Shown: one piece after another, positions 18,558 to 27,861 of the stretch
Layout: each line of letters starts with the position of its first letter
Numbering within the stretch: position 1 is the first letter of the stretch
Origin: Phytohabitans flavus
Lineage (GTDB): Bacteria > Actinomycetota > Actinomycetes > Mycobacteriales > Micromonosporaceae
Reading direction: 5' to 3'
Assembly: GCF_011764545.1 (NCBI RefSeq)
Contig: NZ_AP022870.1
Span: 976,001 to 1,040,000, forward strand
Length of the DNA: 64,000 nt
Notes under the pieces: model-generated
What the model saw: only the letters and a program-made list of their open reading frames with translations
What the model was told of the DNA's origin: nothing
Database searches by the model: none
Program-made: the position numbers and the translations under genes

Positions 18558-18966
18558 GATCGTAAGCGTGACCATCTGGGATGAGCTGACCTTGGAGCAG
18601 TACGCCGTGATGATCGCCGCGATCGAGGAGGCGTACCTCGTCGACGTCATGGACGAATACGGTATGCGCCTGCAATGGGCGAAGACCGGCGACCGTGGCC
18701 GGTCGTCCAATCTCGACGACGACGCCAAACGACGACTGGTCCCCCACTTCGCCACCGTGGTCGCCGACATGGTCACCCGTAACTGGATCGAGGTACGTGA
18801 GCCGAACTCCGGCAACGGAGACGACGCAGAGCCCATGACACCCGCCCAACTGCACGACGCGCTGCATGACCCTACGAGCTGGCTGGGCACGCTGGACAGC
18901 ACACACCGAATGGTCATGCTCATGCGAACCGACGAATGGGATCACTTCACGGCGGGCATCCACTGA
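18556..18966 (+). CDS. Uncharacterised protein
   Basis: 136 aa from ATG 18556, or about 132 from GTG 18568. It begins TIWDELTLEQYAVMIAAIEE, is rich in acidic residues and has no TM helix. The segment DDDAKRRLVPHFATVVADMV and the W/E-rich end suggest a small alpha-beta protein. It resembles short Micromonospora and Streptomyces hypotheticals of similar layout. No function is assigned. Confidence 0.6.
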   Translation: MIVSVTIWDELTLEQYAVMIAAIEEAYLVDVMDEYGMRLQWAKTGDRGRSSNLDDDAKRRLVPHFATVVADMVTRNWIEVREPNSGNGDDAEPMTPAQLHDALHDPTSWLGTLDSTHRMVMLMRTDEWDHFTAGIH

Positions 18967-19132
18967 GCAAGTCCACCGGTAACGCATCTCCTGGCCGCTG
19001 CTTACGCGACTGAAGCCCGCCCACAACGCACGCTGACGCCGAGCCCGGCGCCACGCACGCCCGGATCGCGGCATGTGCGGAGGTCGCGGTCATAGTTGAA
19101 CGTCTCGCAGGGCGTGGCGGGTAGGGTTCTGC

Positions 19133-19456
19133 GTGGAGGACTTCAACGTGGCAGGCCAGGCACGCGAGGACGTCGTTCGACGGATACTGCTGGAGATGGC
19201 GGATCTGGCGCTCTCGGTCACCGACGGACGGGGTGTTTCACGGACGCTTACCAAACTGGCCGCTGACCTCGACCGTGCGGGCGACGACAGAGCGGAACGC
19301 ACGTCGGTCTTACGGATCATCCTCGCCATGTATCAACAGGGCATGGGTGGGTTTCAGGACTTCACCCTCCAAGACCAGAACGGCGTGCAGCCTGAGCAGG
19401 TTGCTTTCCAACACCTACGGGATCGCCTGTTCGCGCAGACGCTGCATGAGCTGTGA
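19133..19456 (+). CDS. Small protein, possibly DUF6966-like
   Basis: 107 aa from GTG 19133 (MEDFNVAGQAREDVVRRI). The middle and end (LRIILAMYQQGMGGFQDFTL, then a LRDRLFAQTLHEL tail) recall small actinobacterial DUF6966 proteins, which share a GGF-D motif followed by a charged helix. I cannot confirm the family without a profile search. It is soluble and monocistronic. Confidence 0.6.
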   Translation: MEDFNVAGQAREDVVRRILLEMADLALSVTDGRGVSRTLTKLAADLDRAGDDRAERTSVLRIILAMYQQGMGGFQDFTLQDQNGVQPEQVAFQHLRDRLFAQTLHEL

Positions 19457-19690
19457 CGGAACGTCGCAGTGTGAGACGACTCAATTTGTGGCCGGACGAT
19501 CAATACTGTGTCGTACTTGCCTCGGGCGACCGAGCGTCGACGGACGTACACAGACCGGCTATCGGCCGGGCACCGATGCCGTCGCGATGCGACGAATCGG
19601 CGGCGGAACCACCAACACGTCGTACACGGACGGTAGTCAAATCTTCGGCACCGCCTGTGTAAGCTGATCCCTGCGCGACGGGAGGGCTAA

Positions 19691-20137
19691 GTGAAAACCT
19701 ACTGGCGCAGCGGCACGCCGTTTGCGCAGCGTCCTGCCTTCAGTTGGCTCCTCCTGGCGGTGTCGCTGGTCGTGATGGCTACCACGCTGGTCCTGTTGTC
19801 CCGCGCCTCTGCCAGCGACCGGAGCCTGCGGCGCGATGGAGTTCGGATTACGGCCACCGTGGTGGGCGAGCGGTTCGCCGGGCGAGCTCAGATCTGGATT
19901 TTCCAGTACGAGTACGCTGGTACCACTTTTGAGAAATCGATTCAATGTGCGGTCTGCTATGCGGTGGGCGGGAAAATAACGGTCTATGTGGACAGGGATG
20001 ATCCAAACCGGTTTGTCACCGCGGAAGGTGGGGGTAGTCGCAGTCGGTCGGAGGGTGCTGGCTGGGTGCTGATGTTTGTCCTGCTCATCCCACTGGTCTG
20101 GAGCGTCAGGTCTCTTGTGCCCACGCGGGCGCCGTGA
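19691..20137 (+). CDS. DUF3592-type membrane protein
   Basis: 148 aa from GTG 19691. TM1 is about 19-41 (SWLLLAVSLVVMATTLVLL). An extracytoplasmic beta-domain follows with GVRITATVVGER, FQYEYAGTTFEKSIQC, then ITVYVDRDDPNRFV. The second TM is GWVLMFVLLIPLVW. The GxxxxATV, Y-x-Y and VYVDPxxP series is the DUF3592 signature. Role unknown. GGGAGGG lies upstream of the start. Confidence 0.7.
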   Translation: MKTYWRSGTPFAQRPAFSWLLLAVSLVVMATTLVLLSRASASDRSLRRDGVRITATVVGERFAGRAQIWIFQYEYAGTTFEKSIQCAVCYAVGGKITVYVDRDDPNRFVTAEGGGSRSRSEGAGWVLMFVLLIPLVWSVRSLVPTRAP

Positions 20138-20195
20138 CTAGAACCGATCCGACCCGACCCGCCCTGATCCGCGCAGCCGTGCGGTTAATCTCCTA

Positions 20196-20378
20196 TCAAG
20201 GTCGATCAGGGACCTCGCCAGAACGTTTCAGCAGAAACGTCGTGCCCAGCGTGCCGAAGACGGTCAGCAGCCCCAACCTCCGGGCCGTCGACGATCCTGG
20301 TTGATCCGACGCTGCCTGGTCTTCGACCAGACGCGTGAAGAGCTCTTCGGGCAGCACCGACAGGACGGTACTCCGCAA
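20196..20378 (-). CDS. Very small uncharacterised ORF
   Basis: 60 codons: MRSTVLSVLPEELFTRLVED, a short linker, then one hydrophobic segment (LGLLTVFGTLGTTFLLK). The amphipathic helix plus possible TM looks protein-like, but no family or ribosome binding site is clear. It may be the tail of a lost gene. Confidence 0.3.
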   Translation of the reverse strand: MRSTVLSVLPEELFTRLVEDQAASDQPGSSTARRLGLLTVFGTLGTTFLLKRSGEVPDRP

Positions 20379-20483
20379 GCGGTCATCGACACATCTGGAA
20401 GCCGAGCCCTTAACCGCCGGCGACTACTGTGATGGCCTTCGAGTCGCCGGTATCGATCGACTAGCCGCCACTGGCACGGGTGG

Positions 20484-20877
20484 TCACAACACGTGGATGT
20501 TCTCGATCGCAATGAGCCAGAGATGTGGAGCGACCTCGGTGAACATCATCTCCACGCTAAGGTCAGAAACCCCTTCCTCCTCGGTCATCAAGGGCAAGAC
20601 GACGAACAGGCGACGCGGCGAGCCCTCCAGCTCGATCACGTCCACGCCAGCTGGCAACTCACCTTCCGGCGGCCCGCGCCAACGTCCTCCCATAGGTCTC
20701 CACGGCCGCCCGCATCTCGACCGCAGCCAGGTTCTTGGACTTGGTCATCGACTCCAGGGCCGGGTACTCACCGTCAACGAGGAGTCCGAGCACGATGTTC
20801 AGCTCCGTGGTGATCTCAGCCAACAGGCTCACGGCAGGTTCTTCCGGTTCGTAGAAGTTGAGCGGCCGTAGTCTCAC
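20484..20877 (-). pseudogene. DUF7668-like protein, frameshifted as given
   Basis: Two overlapping frames read as one protein. From GTG 20877: ITTELNIVLGLLVDGEYPAL, then AAVETYGRTLAR. Removing one base of the CCC at 20673-20675 (plus strand) continues with PPEGELPAGVDVIELEGS, FVVLPLMTEEEGVSDLSVEM and a final IENIHVL. The order (helix, LLVDGEY, YGRTL, PPxGE, W/M-TEEGxSDL, IDDIHVL-like end) matches DUF7668 as I know it, a short actinobacterial protein of unknown role. The restored length is 130 aa. Confidence 0.6.
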
Positions 20878-21062
20878 ACTCGCCCGTAAGCGCATCCGCG
20901 AGCTGGAGCGACATCGACATGCCGTGACGTCTCGTAGCGAGCGGATCGCGGCAGGTCCGTGCATGTGACCTTGGCCGGATCGCCCGGTTCAAGTACTACA
21001 GTCGCCCGATGACAAAGGGAACACTTGGACACGCCCCGTAACGGCGAACACGTCCCACGCAG

Positions 21063-21389
21063 TCATGGCCGATAACCGGTGAAGACGTCACGGAGAAACA
21101 ACTTGAAAAAGGTCCCTTGGTCGCCAATTTGGTAGCCGTCACCTCCGCCCGATTCTCGGATCATCCGGCCGACACGAGTATGCGTACCGCCCACCACGAT
21201 CACGGTCGGTATTAGAACAAACATGAAGATCGGCATCAGTTCCAAAATGCTTTCTGGCAAGACTTCGAGCGCAACCAATCCTATGAGACTACACGCTCCA
21301 GCGAAGCCAACAAGAAAGACCCGCCAGCCCACCACAGTCACTCGATAGGCGGTCGTCCGCCGGATTTCCGGAATCGCGCTCTTGTCCAT
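21063..21389 (-). CDS. Small membrane protein
   Basis: About 108 aa from ATG 21389. Two TM helices (VGWRVFLVGFAGACSLIGLV and ELMPIFMFVLIPTVIVVGGT) are joined by a short loop, followed by a basic/glycine-rich cytosolic tail. A longer in-frame start at 21497 has no support. It lies 15 bp from the upstream gene 21404-21757 on the same strand, so the two may form an operon. Confidence 0.55.
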   Translation of the reverse strand: MDKSAIPEIRRTTAYRVTVVGWRVFLVGFAGACSLIGLVALEVLPESILELMPIFMFVLIPTVIVVGGTHTRVGRMIRESGGGDGYQIGDQGTFFKLFLRDVFTGYRP

Positions 21390-21403
21390 GGCCGTCAGTG
21401 CCC

Positions 21404-21757
21404 CTAATACCACATCCACGCCAACCCCGCCACGAGCGTAAGTCCCCGGCCTTCCAAACCCATTGCCGCCAACAGCGTTCGCGGTCCGCTGCGCCACCGA
21501 CCTTGCGCCTTGAGCCCGGCCGTCTCAAACGCCAACGAAGCCAAAGCAGACTCCCAGCCACTCACCAAATCCTGGCCCTCAGCGGCGGCAACGTGCTTCG
21601 CCCGAGCCACGATGCCTCGCCACTCTTCGGACAAAGCAGCCATCACTGGTTCGTCGGCCGACACAGCCAGCCACCCTCCCAAGAGACTGCATCCAACCTG
21701 TTGAGACCGTACTGAACCCGACCGATCCAGCACACCCACGATCATCCGAACGTGCAT
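21404..21757 (-). CDS. Uncharacterised small protein
   Basis: 117 aa with alanine-rich helices (EEWRGIVARAKHVAAAEGQD and LVSGWESALASLAFETAGLK). No motif is recognised. The start is uncertain: an inner ATG gives a protein beginning MAALSEEW. It is probably cotranscribed with the small membrane protein downstream. Confidence 0.45.
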   Translation of the reverse strand: MHVRMIVGVLDRSGSVRSQQVGCSLLGGWLAVSADEPVMAALSEEWRGIVARAKHVAAAEGQDLVSGWESALASLAFETAGLKAQGRWRSGPRTLLAAMGLEGRGLTLVAGLAWMWY

Positions 21758-21848
21758 CCGCTCATCGGCATGACAGCCCGTCGGACGGTCTGTCGATGTA
21801 CGGTGGCCTAAGTCTGCGGACGAGCGAGGGATTGGCGAAGGACTGGCG

Positions 21849-22274
21849 ATGGATTACTACGCCGAGGGCTCGCGTGAGGTGCCGCTGGTACGCGGCCACG
21901 ACCAGCAGATGTGCGCGCTCACGTGGGCTTTTCGGCGCGATGGCGACTACGAGTTGACCATCCAAGCCCCAGACGGAGCCGTTCGCGCCGTCGGCCGCGA
22001 CCTCTTCTATGTGCTGCAACTGCTCCGTCGCCAGCTGGAACCGTCGGGCTGGCAGGTGGCAGTTCAAGGCGGCCGTCGTACCGCGTGGGCGTCAGGGATG
22101 CAGCGAAACATGACAGGTGGGAGACGGGTCTACATCTGCGAGCTGGGGCGCGAAGTGAAACCACGCGAGGCTGTCGATCTCTTCGCCCCGGCCCAGGATG
22201 GGGACATCGACACGGTCGACGCGCAGCTGGCCTTCCACGAAGAATGGAAGGCCAGCCGTCACTGGCCCGCCTGA
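21849..22274 (+). CDS. Uncharacterised protein
   Basis: 141 aa from ATG 21849 (MDYYAEGSREVPLVRGHD). Beta-strand-like blocks (WAFRRDGDYELTIQA), a helix (DLFYVLQLLRRQLEPSGW), then further strands and a charged end. The layout is like small immunity or contact-system proteins, but there is no diagnostic motif and no toxin gene beside it. Divergent from 21404-21757. Confidence 0.6.
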   Translation: MDYYAEGSREVPLVRGHDQQMCALTWAFRRDGDYELTIQAPDGAVRAVGRDLFYVLQLLRRQLEPSGWQVAVQGGRRTAWASGMQRNMTGGRRVYICELGREVKPREAVDLFAPAQDGDIDTVDAQLAFHEEWKASRHWPA

Positions 22275-22337
22275 CAACAGAGCGAGAAACCTCGGCCCGG
22301 CCCACCATCTCTTGGTGCGCCATGCATACGCCTACGC

Positions 22338-22357
22338 CCGCTCATCGGCAGATCCGG
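22338..22357. repeat. Dispersed 20-bp repeat, copy 1
   Basis: CCGCTCATCGGCAGATCCGG, identical to the copies at 24493 and 28397. It lies in the gap between 21849-22274 and the HhH-like pseudogene. Confidence 0.75.
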
Positions 22358-22576
22358 ATACCGCCCGAGCACCACCGCGACGCGCGTAGCAGTGCGCGGT
22401 CACGTTCGGTCTGTTGTGGCGCTGGCGATTTGGACGCCGTATCCGGCGGCGCGGATTCAGACGCGAGCCTGGTGGCCGATGTGATCGTGGTCAGTGTGCG
22501 GCATTCTGCGCGGCATGTCCTTCGGTGTGGTGGTGGCAGTGGTGGCGGCCCTTGATCCGCATCCGCGCGTGCGGCG

Positions 22577-23195
22577 GTGGGGAAGTCTTTCGTTTGTGTT
22601 CTCGATGCGGTGTGGTCGATTTCCAGCCGGTATGACGAGGTGGTGGTCCCGCTCGTCCATCGGGTCGCTCGGGCCAACGGTGTGACGCATCTGCTTGTCG
22701 ATGCCGCTGTTCCGCTGCCCGCCGATTAGCTACCCCTGGCGCTGTTCTTGGACCGGTACCCCACGGCGGAGGCGTTGCAGGCTGTCACGAATGGCCAGCT
22801 CACGTCAACGCGGGGTGGCATCGCGAAGTCTGAGGCGGTGCTGCGGTACGCGCGGATTCTGCTCGAGCACGGCGTGCCTGACCTCGCCGCGGTCGCCGGC
22901 ATGATGGCCGAGCAGGCGCGTTGGGACGCCGTCGAGGCCGCCTTGGCGAAGATTCCTGGAGACGGGCAGGAGGGCGTGCGGCGTGGCTACCTGTGGATGC
23001 TGTGTGGACGCGATGATCTGATCAAGCCGGATCGGATGGTTCTGCGGTGGCTTGCTCGGCACGGGTGTTCTGTCACCGTGCTCGAAGCTCGTGATCTTTT
23101 TGGCAAGGGTCGCGCGAGAGCTCACCGTGCGGCTGCACCGGCCGGTGATGCCGTGGATGGTCGATCATGCCATTTGGAAGGACGAACGTGCTGGG
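22577..23195 (+). pseudogene. HhH (endonuclease III-like fold) protein, nonsense and frameshift
   Basis: In frame from GTG 22577: GKSFVCVLDAVWSISSRYDE, then THLLVDAAVPLPAD and an in-frame TAG at 22727-22729. The frame goes on LALFLDRYPTAEALQAV and DAVEAALAKIPGDGQEG, with GYLWMLCGRDDLIKPDRMVL. The IPGxG hairpin and KPDRM stretch are those of HhH-containing hypothetical proteins related to base-excision repair glycosylases. At the T5 run 23097-23101 one extra T shifts the frame; removing it gives DLLARVARELTVRLHRP and a final DHAIWKDER. The right end is approximate. It is not functional as given. Confidence 0.6.
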
Positions 23196-23618
23196 TCGTC
23201 GGGCGGACAAGTCCGTCCGACGATCGTGTTCGACGTCGGCGGCCCTCCTCCGGTCAAGAACGAGGCGCTGTCGTTGTTCGCCGCGAATCATGGCCAGCGT
23301 CAGCGGGTTGAACATCTTCTGGTGGCCGCCGCGGCTGCGGCGAAGCGCGTGGGCTGGGTGAGTGTGCGCGACAGTGTCGAGCTCGATGTCACCGTGCGGT
23401 CGCCGTCGCGACGGCCATCGGGTGACGCCACGAACTTTCTCGGTGGGATCGCGGACGTGTTGCAGGGCAGGAAGGCCAGTCATCGGATAGACCTGTCCCA
23501 CCTCGGCGAGTTGGCTGGGTTCGCGCTGTTCGATGACGACAGCCAGATCCAGGAGGTCGCCTACCGGGTCGTGCAGGACAGCGCCCCGTCGTACACGGTG
23601 CAGGTGACGCTGCGGTAG
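23196..23618 (+). pseudogene. RusA-like small nuclease-fold protein, start lost or unclear
   Basis: The frame runs from the HhH remnant without a stop. From about 23196 it is a separate protein: RPTIVFDVGGPPPVKNEALS, GDATNFLGGIADVLQ, FDDDSQIQEVAYRV and a YTVQVTL end. The DATN-GG-D and DDxQI pattern resembles RusA-type Holliday junction resolvase folds, which coordinate metal with such aspartates. That is an inference from pattern only. There is no clear start codon of its own, so either the separating stop is missing or the true start is obscured by an indel. Confidence 0.5.
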
Positions 23619-23752
23619 TTCCAAACGCGCTATCTGCGGCAGTTTGGTGTGCGTGGCCTCATGCGTAACGGAATGCTTGCACCCCGCCGATGCCCGTCTC
23701 TCGTTCAGGTTGTTCCGGCGCGGAGTGCAGGGCCTTTGCTACGGTCTGCGCC

Positions 23753-24427
23753 ATGGTTGCCGTATGGCGGATCGCGAACTACCACCGGGCCGAGGCGCCC
23801 GTGACCGAGCCGATCACCAAGTTCGGCGGTCAGCCCACCTGGCTTGAGCAGCCACAATGGCCACTCAGCGCGGCCTGGGGCACGCCGATGCGCTTCCTGT
23901 GCCAGATCGTGCTGGAACCCGAACTCGTCGGCGACGGCCCGGGACGGCTCGCGTACGTCTTCGTCACCCACGGCGACCACGGGCGCGACGTCGAGGAGTT
24001 CGACCCGGACGTCATCTTTCCCGACGGCGGCGAGAACGCCGTGATCGTCCAGCCCGGTGCCTTCGCCGGGCCAACCAGCTCGCTGACCAGCGGCCCGACG
24101 CTCTACCACAAAGATGGGTCACCTGCGGAGTACACGGTGGACCTGGTCCGTGGCGAGGATCCCGATCCCATGTCGTCCGACGCATACCTGGCACTGCCAT
24201 CCGAACAACAGGACCGCTATTTCCAGGCGGTCGACCACGACAAGATCGGCGGGACAACCCTGCTGATCAACAACCATGACTGGCCTGCTGGCGGGCCTTG
24301 GCGGCCCCTCCTGCGCCTGGCAACGAACTGGACGCCGTTCTACCTCAATCTCGGCGCCGCACCGGTGGCATTCGCCTTCCTCTCCACCGACGGCCGCGAA
24401 GGCTGCCTACTCGTCCAGGACTCCTAG
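23753..24427 (+). CDS. DUF1963/YwqG-like protein
   Basis: 224 aa from ATG 23753 (MVAVWRIANYH). KFGGQPTWLEQPQWPLS near residue 30 is the GGxPxWxxxxxWP signature of YwqG-type DUF1963 proteins. It is followed by MRFLCQIVLE and, near the end, DRYFQAVDHDKIGGTTLLIN. The biochemical role is unknown. The 63-bp in-frame extension to 23690 lacks support. Confidence 0.75.
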   Translation: MVAVWRIANYHRAEAPVTEPITKFGGQPTWLEQPQWPLSAAWGTPMRFLCQIVLEPELVGDGPGRLAYVFVTHGDHGRDVEEFDPDVIFPDGGENAVIVQPGAFAGPTSSLTSGPTLYHKDGSPAEYTVDLVRGEDPDPMSSDAYLALPSEQQDRYFQAVDHDKIGGTTLLINNHDWPAGGPWRPLLRLATNWTPFYLNLGAAPVAFAFLSTDGREGCLLVQDS

Positions 24428-24492
24428 CGCGGCCGCTGCGCAGGTCTGAATCCAGGACCCATTCGTCCCAGCCTGTCTCCAGGGCGCATCGT

Positions 24493-24512
24493 CCGCTCAT
24501 CGGCAGATCCGG
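24493..24512. repeat. Dispersed 20-bp repeat, copy 2
   Basis: Identical to the copies at 22338 and 28397. It is intergenic, 66 bp after the DUF1963-like gene. Confidence 0.75.
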
Positions 24513-24607
24513 TCGTTGCCACCCGTCACGAGCGGCGCCCTGTTCGCGGCATGTGAGCATGGCAGGGTGCAGACCGGCCGTTCTCGACAGGTGGGGTTCG
24601 CGTGGTG

Positions 24608-25264
24608 ATGGCGCGGCCCGCCGCGGGTGGTGGGCGGTGGGTGGAGATCTCGCCGGAGCGGATTCGTGGTTGGCTTGACGGCTTCTACGGCCGGCACGAC
24701 GGCGCCATCGAGCAGGGTCTGGTGTTGACCGGGGTGAGCAACGGCGATACAGCCACTCTGTATCCGCCGCCGGGGCTTGCCGACGTACAGGATGTCGACA
24801 TGCTGCTGGCTGGCGTTCTCCGACCGCCGCGGATCGCCGTGTTGCTGGCGCGCAAGGGCGCGGTCGCCGCCGGTGTCGCGGACGGTACGACGTTGACTGT
24901 CTCCAAGGTCGAGCGTTTCTATGTGCAGGGTCGCACCGCGGCTGGCGGTTCGTCGCAGCAGCGCTACGCCCGTCGCCGCGCCAACCAGGCCGGGGCTGCC
25001 ACCCACCGGGCCACGGACATTGCCGCCCGGGTCCTGCTGCCCTACGCGCCTGGCGTGCACGCCGACCCGCACGACGATGCGGTTAGTGCCTTGGTCTGCG
25101 GCGGCGACCGGTCGATGATCGACGCGGTGCTGACAGACCGGCGTCTGTCTGCACTGGCGCGACTGCGTCATCCGCATCTCCTCGAATCCGCCGAGCCGCG
25201 GTTGGCCGTACTGCAGGATGCGGCGGTCACAGCCAGGCGGATCCGTGTCCATCTGATGCCCTGA
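24608..25264 (+). CDS. acVLRF1-family peptidyl-tRNA hydrolase
   Basis: 218 aa from ATG 24608; two GTGs just upstream are in frame. It has the actinobacterial VLRF1 layout: GWLDGFYGRH near the N-terminus, IAVLLARKGAVAAGV, then YVQGRTAAGGSSQQRYARRR with the GGxSQQR catalytic glutamine loop, and LVCGGDR-MIDAVL. VLRF1 proteins are eRF1-like release factors of the Vms1/ANKZF1 group that free peptides from tRNA on stalled large subunits. It is monocistronic. Family call confident. Confidence 0.88.
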   Translation: MARPAAGGGRWVEISPERIRGWLDGFYGRHDGAIEQGLVLTGVSNGDTATLYPPPGLADVQDVDMLLAGVLRPPRIAVLLARKGAVAAGVADGTTLTVSKVERFYVQGRTAAGGSSQQRYARRRANQAGAATHRATDIAARVLLPYAPGVHADPHDDAVSALVCGGDRSMIDAVLTDRRLSALARLRHPHLLESAEPRLAVLQDAAVTARRIRVHLMP

Positions 25265-25819
25265 CCACGAGCAGGTTCAAGCAAGGCCGACAATCACGCG
25301 ACCAGGTGACGCGCGACAGCCAACGGCGCTGACCTGTGCCCAACGGTCCGTAGGCCGCGCGCTTGCGGCATGAGCGAGCACCTGATCAAGCGCGCGTTCA
25401 CACGGTCCCTCGGTGCGAGCCTGGCGTGCTTGAGAGGTTGTTCGAGATCCGCTACTCGGGTCAGGTCTCAGGCGACCCTCTCGATCTCGGCACGTAGTTC
25501 GAGCGCGAGGACACCGGTCTGCAGAGTCGGCGGAGTTTGTTGGTGACGAGGAAATCATCATGCGGAGCATGCCCCGACCACCCAGGCCTGCCGGTGCCCG
25601 GGAAGGCAACCACGGTGGTGGGCTGGGATCTGCTCAACGGCGCCGCCGGCCAACTGGCGGAACTGCTGACCGCCGGCTCGGCACCCCACCGCCGTACGCG
25701 AATCCGGTCGACTGACCGCCGGCCACCGGCGCCGTCCGTGACCGTGCGGACAGCCGGAAATGCGTTTCTCCGATTGCAGGCACTTCGTAGGATCTCCGGT
25801 GATCAAGGAGGATGACGCA
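25265..25819. other. Intergenic gap, no supported gene
   Basis: The 555 bp hold no open frame with protein-like composition. The last 60 bp are the leader of the module gene. AAGGAGG at 25805-25811 is eight bases from GTG 25820. Confidence 0.5.
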
Positions 25820-27829
25820 GTGGGCGATTTCCAGCAGTTCGTGACGGATGTGACTACACGTCTGTCCACGATGTCCAAGGGCGAGTTGTACGTCGTCGGC
25901 GACGGTCTCGACCGGGACTCACTCTGGCTCACCTTTCTCGATTCCTTCCCCGCCGGCACCAATCTCCGGTTCCGCGAGCGGTCCGAGTACGACTGCTCGA
26001 CCTGCCGTGGGTTCATCAAGAACTTCGGTAACCTCGTCGAGATCCACAACGGGCAGGTCCGCTCCGTCTGGTCCGGGGTGTCTGCATCCGACCCGGTCTT
26101 CTCCGTCGTCGCCGCCGCAATGGACGAATTCGTCGGCACGCTGCCGTTGTCCACCATTTTCCGGTCCACCGAGGAGCAGTACGGGACAAGGACGACTCGG
26201 ACGCTGCGCGACGGCCAGGTCGAGGTGTGGCACCACCTGCACGGTCGGGTGGAGAAGCGGCATCGCATCAAAGACGTCGGCGCGGCACGGGGCGCCTTCA
26301 ACGCCGCGGTGCAGGTGTTCCAGCGTGGCCTGGCCGAGCTGACCCAGCACGCTCTGGACACCGTCGTCGACCTCATCGACGACAACGCCCTCTACCGCGG
26401 CACGGAGCATCGTCGGGCGGTGACCGAGTTCCGGTCACTGCAGAACCGGTGGACGAAGGCGACCGACGGACAGGCCTTCATTTTCGCCAACGCCATGAAC
26501 CCGGCGGCCCGGTTCCGCAACACGGTGATCGGCACCCTCGTCCAGGATCTCTCCGCGGGCGTCGACCTGGAGCAGGCGGTCCGGTTGTTCGAGACGAAGG
26601 TGGCACCGCAGAATTACCAGCGCCCCACGGCGTTGATCACCCCGGCGATGGTCAAGGCTGCCATGAAGACCATCGACGAGTTGGGCATCGAGGAGTCGTT
26701 GCAGCGACGGTTCGCCCGGCTGTCGGACGTGTCGGTCACCAACGTGCTATGGGTCGACAACGACACACAGTCGCGGATGAAGGACGGCATCGAAGGGCTC
26801 CTCATGCAGGTGGCCACCATGAGGTCGGCAGGTGCGCGCCTTCGTGACGCGAAGCCGGAGGAGATTCCCGTGGTCACCTTCATGAAAGACATCCTGCCCG
26901 GCGCCGCGACCATCGACCTGTGGGTGGCCAACAGCCACGAACCGCAGTTCGTCAGTCTCACCACCGGCCGGCACCCGGCCGCCCCGCGGCTGTTCACCTG
27001 GGACAACGATTTCGGCTGGTCCTACAACGGCAACGTCACCGACTCGATCAAGGAGAAGGTCAAGCGGGCCGGCGGCAACGTCACCGGCAAGCTGCGGGTG
27101 AGCCTGTCCTGGTTCAACCACGACGACCTCGACCTGCACGTGTTCGAACCCAACGGCGACCACATCTGGTACAAGGACAAGCGCGACAAGCTGGACGTCG
27201 ACATGAACGCGGGCGGGACGTTCTCGCGCGAGCCGGTGGAGAACGTCACCTGGACCGACAACGTCCCCGACGGCGAGTACCGGATCGAGGTGAACCAGTT
27301 CAACAAGCGGGAAAGCGCCGAGGTCGGCTTCGTGATCGAGACCGAGAGCAACGGGAAAATCGAGCATTACAGCCACGAGCGGGCGGTCGACCACAAGGAG
27401 ACCGTCGACGTGGGCCGGATGACGGTCGCCGACGAGGTGATCACCGCTTTCCGGCCGGGCAAGGGCATGCAGCCGGGCAGCGCAGGCAAGGACCTCTGGG
27501 GAATCACCACCGAACAGTTCGTGCCGGTGTCCACCGTCATGTACTCGCCGAACTACTTCGACGACGGCGAGGTCGGCAACCGCCACTACTTCTTCATCCT
27601 GAAAGGGTGCGTGAACGACCAGCCGACCCGGGGAATCTACAACGAGTTCCTCCGCGGCGACCTGCAACCGCACCGCAAGGTGTTCGAGGTTCTCGGCGAT
27701 CGCACCAAGTGCGAGCCGTCCCCGGATCAGCTGTCCGGCCTCGGCTTCAGCTCCACGGTCCGCAGCTCTGTGGTCGCCAAGGTGACCATGACCGGCGGCC
27801 GGCGCCACCTCATCAGTATCCAGTTCTGA
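25820..27829 (+). CDS. Large uncharacterised protein with YfaP-like domain
   Basis: 669 aa from GTG 25820, chosen for the strong AAGGAGG eight bases upstream. The N-terminal half has a Cys pair (YDCSTCRGFIKNFGNLVEI) near residue 65, then a long helical region with RFRNTVIGTLVQDLSAGVDL and the RFARLSDVSVTNVLWVDN stretch. Residues about 425-530 are a beta-sandwich like YfaP/DUF2135: RVSLSWFNHDDLDLHVFEP, GDHIWYKDK, LDVDMNAGG, ENVTW, DGEYRIEVNQF. The C-terminal part has YSPNYFDDG and FFILKGC. There is no signal peptide. Related proteins occur, I believe, in phages and scattered bacteria, always uncharacterised. It pairs with the small gene 33 bp downstream. Confidence 0.85.
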   Translation: MGDFQQFVTDVTTRLSTMSKGELYVVGDGLDRDSLWLTFLDSFPAGTNLRFRERSEYDCSTCRGFIKNFGNLVEIHNGQVRSVWSGVSASDPVFSVVAAAMDEFVGTLPLSTIFRSTEEQYGTRTTRTLRDGQVEVWHHLHGRVEKRHRIKDVGAARGAFNAAVQVFQRGLAELTQHALDTVVDLIDDNALYRGTEHRRAVTEFRSLQNRWTKATDGQAFIFANAMNPAARFRNTVIGTLVQDLSAGVDLEQAVRLFETKVAPQNYQRPTALITPAMVKAAMKTIDELGIEESLQRRFARLSDVSVTNVLWVDNDTQSRMKDGIEGLLMQVATMRSAGARLRDAKPEEIPVVTFMKDILPGAATIDLWVANSHEPQFVSLTTGRHPAAPRLFTWDNDFGWSYNGNVTDSIKEKVKRAGGNVTGKLRVSLSWFNHDDLDLHVFEPNGDHIWYKDKRDKLDVDMNAGGTFSREPVENVTWTDNVPDGEYRIEVNQFNKRESAEVGFVIETESNGKIEHYSHERAVDHKETVDVGRMTVADEVITAFRPGKGMQPGSAGKDLWGITTEQFVPVSTVMYSPNYFDDGEVGNRHYFFILKGCVNDQPTRGIYNEFLRGDLQPHRKVFEVLGDRTKCEPSPDQLSGLGFSSTVRSSVVAKVTMTGGRRHLISIQF

Positions 27830-27861
27830 TTTCCTACCCGGAAAATCGGAGAGAGGCCATC

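Noticed and set aside
25537-25815. 92-codon plus-strand ORF before the YfaP-like gene
   Set aside because: No family, no ribosome binding site, composition like a chance frame.
26747-27808. 353-codon minus-strand frame opposite the YfaP-like gene
   Set aside because: Antisense shadow. The plus-strand frame has the better ribosome binding site and protein-like composition.
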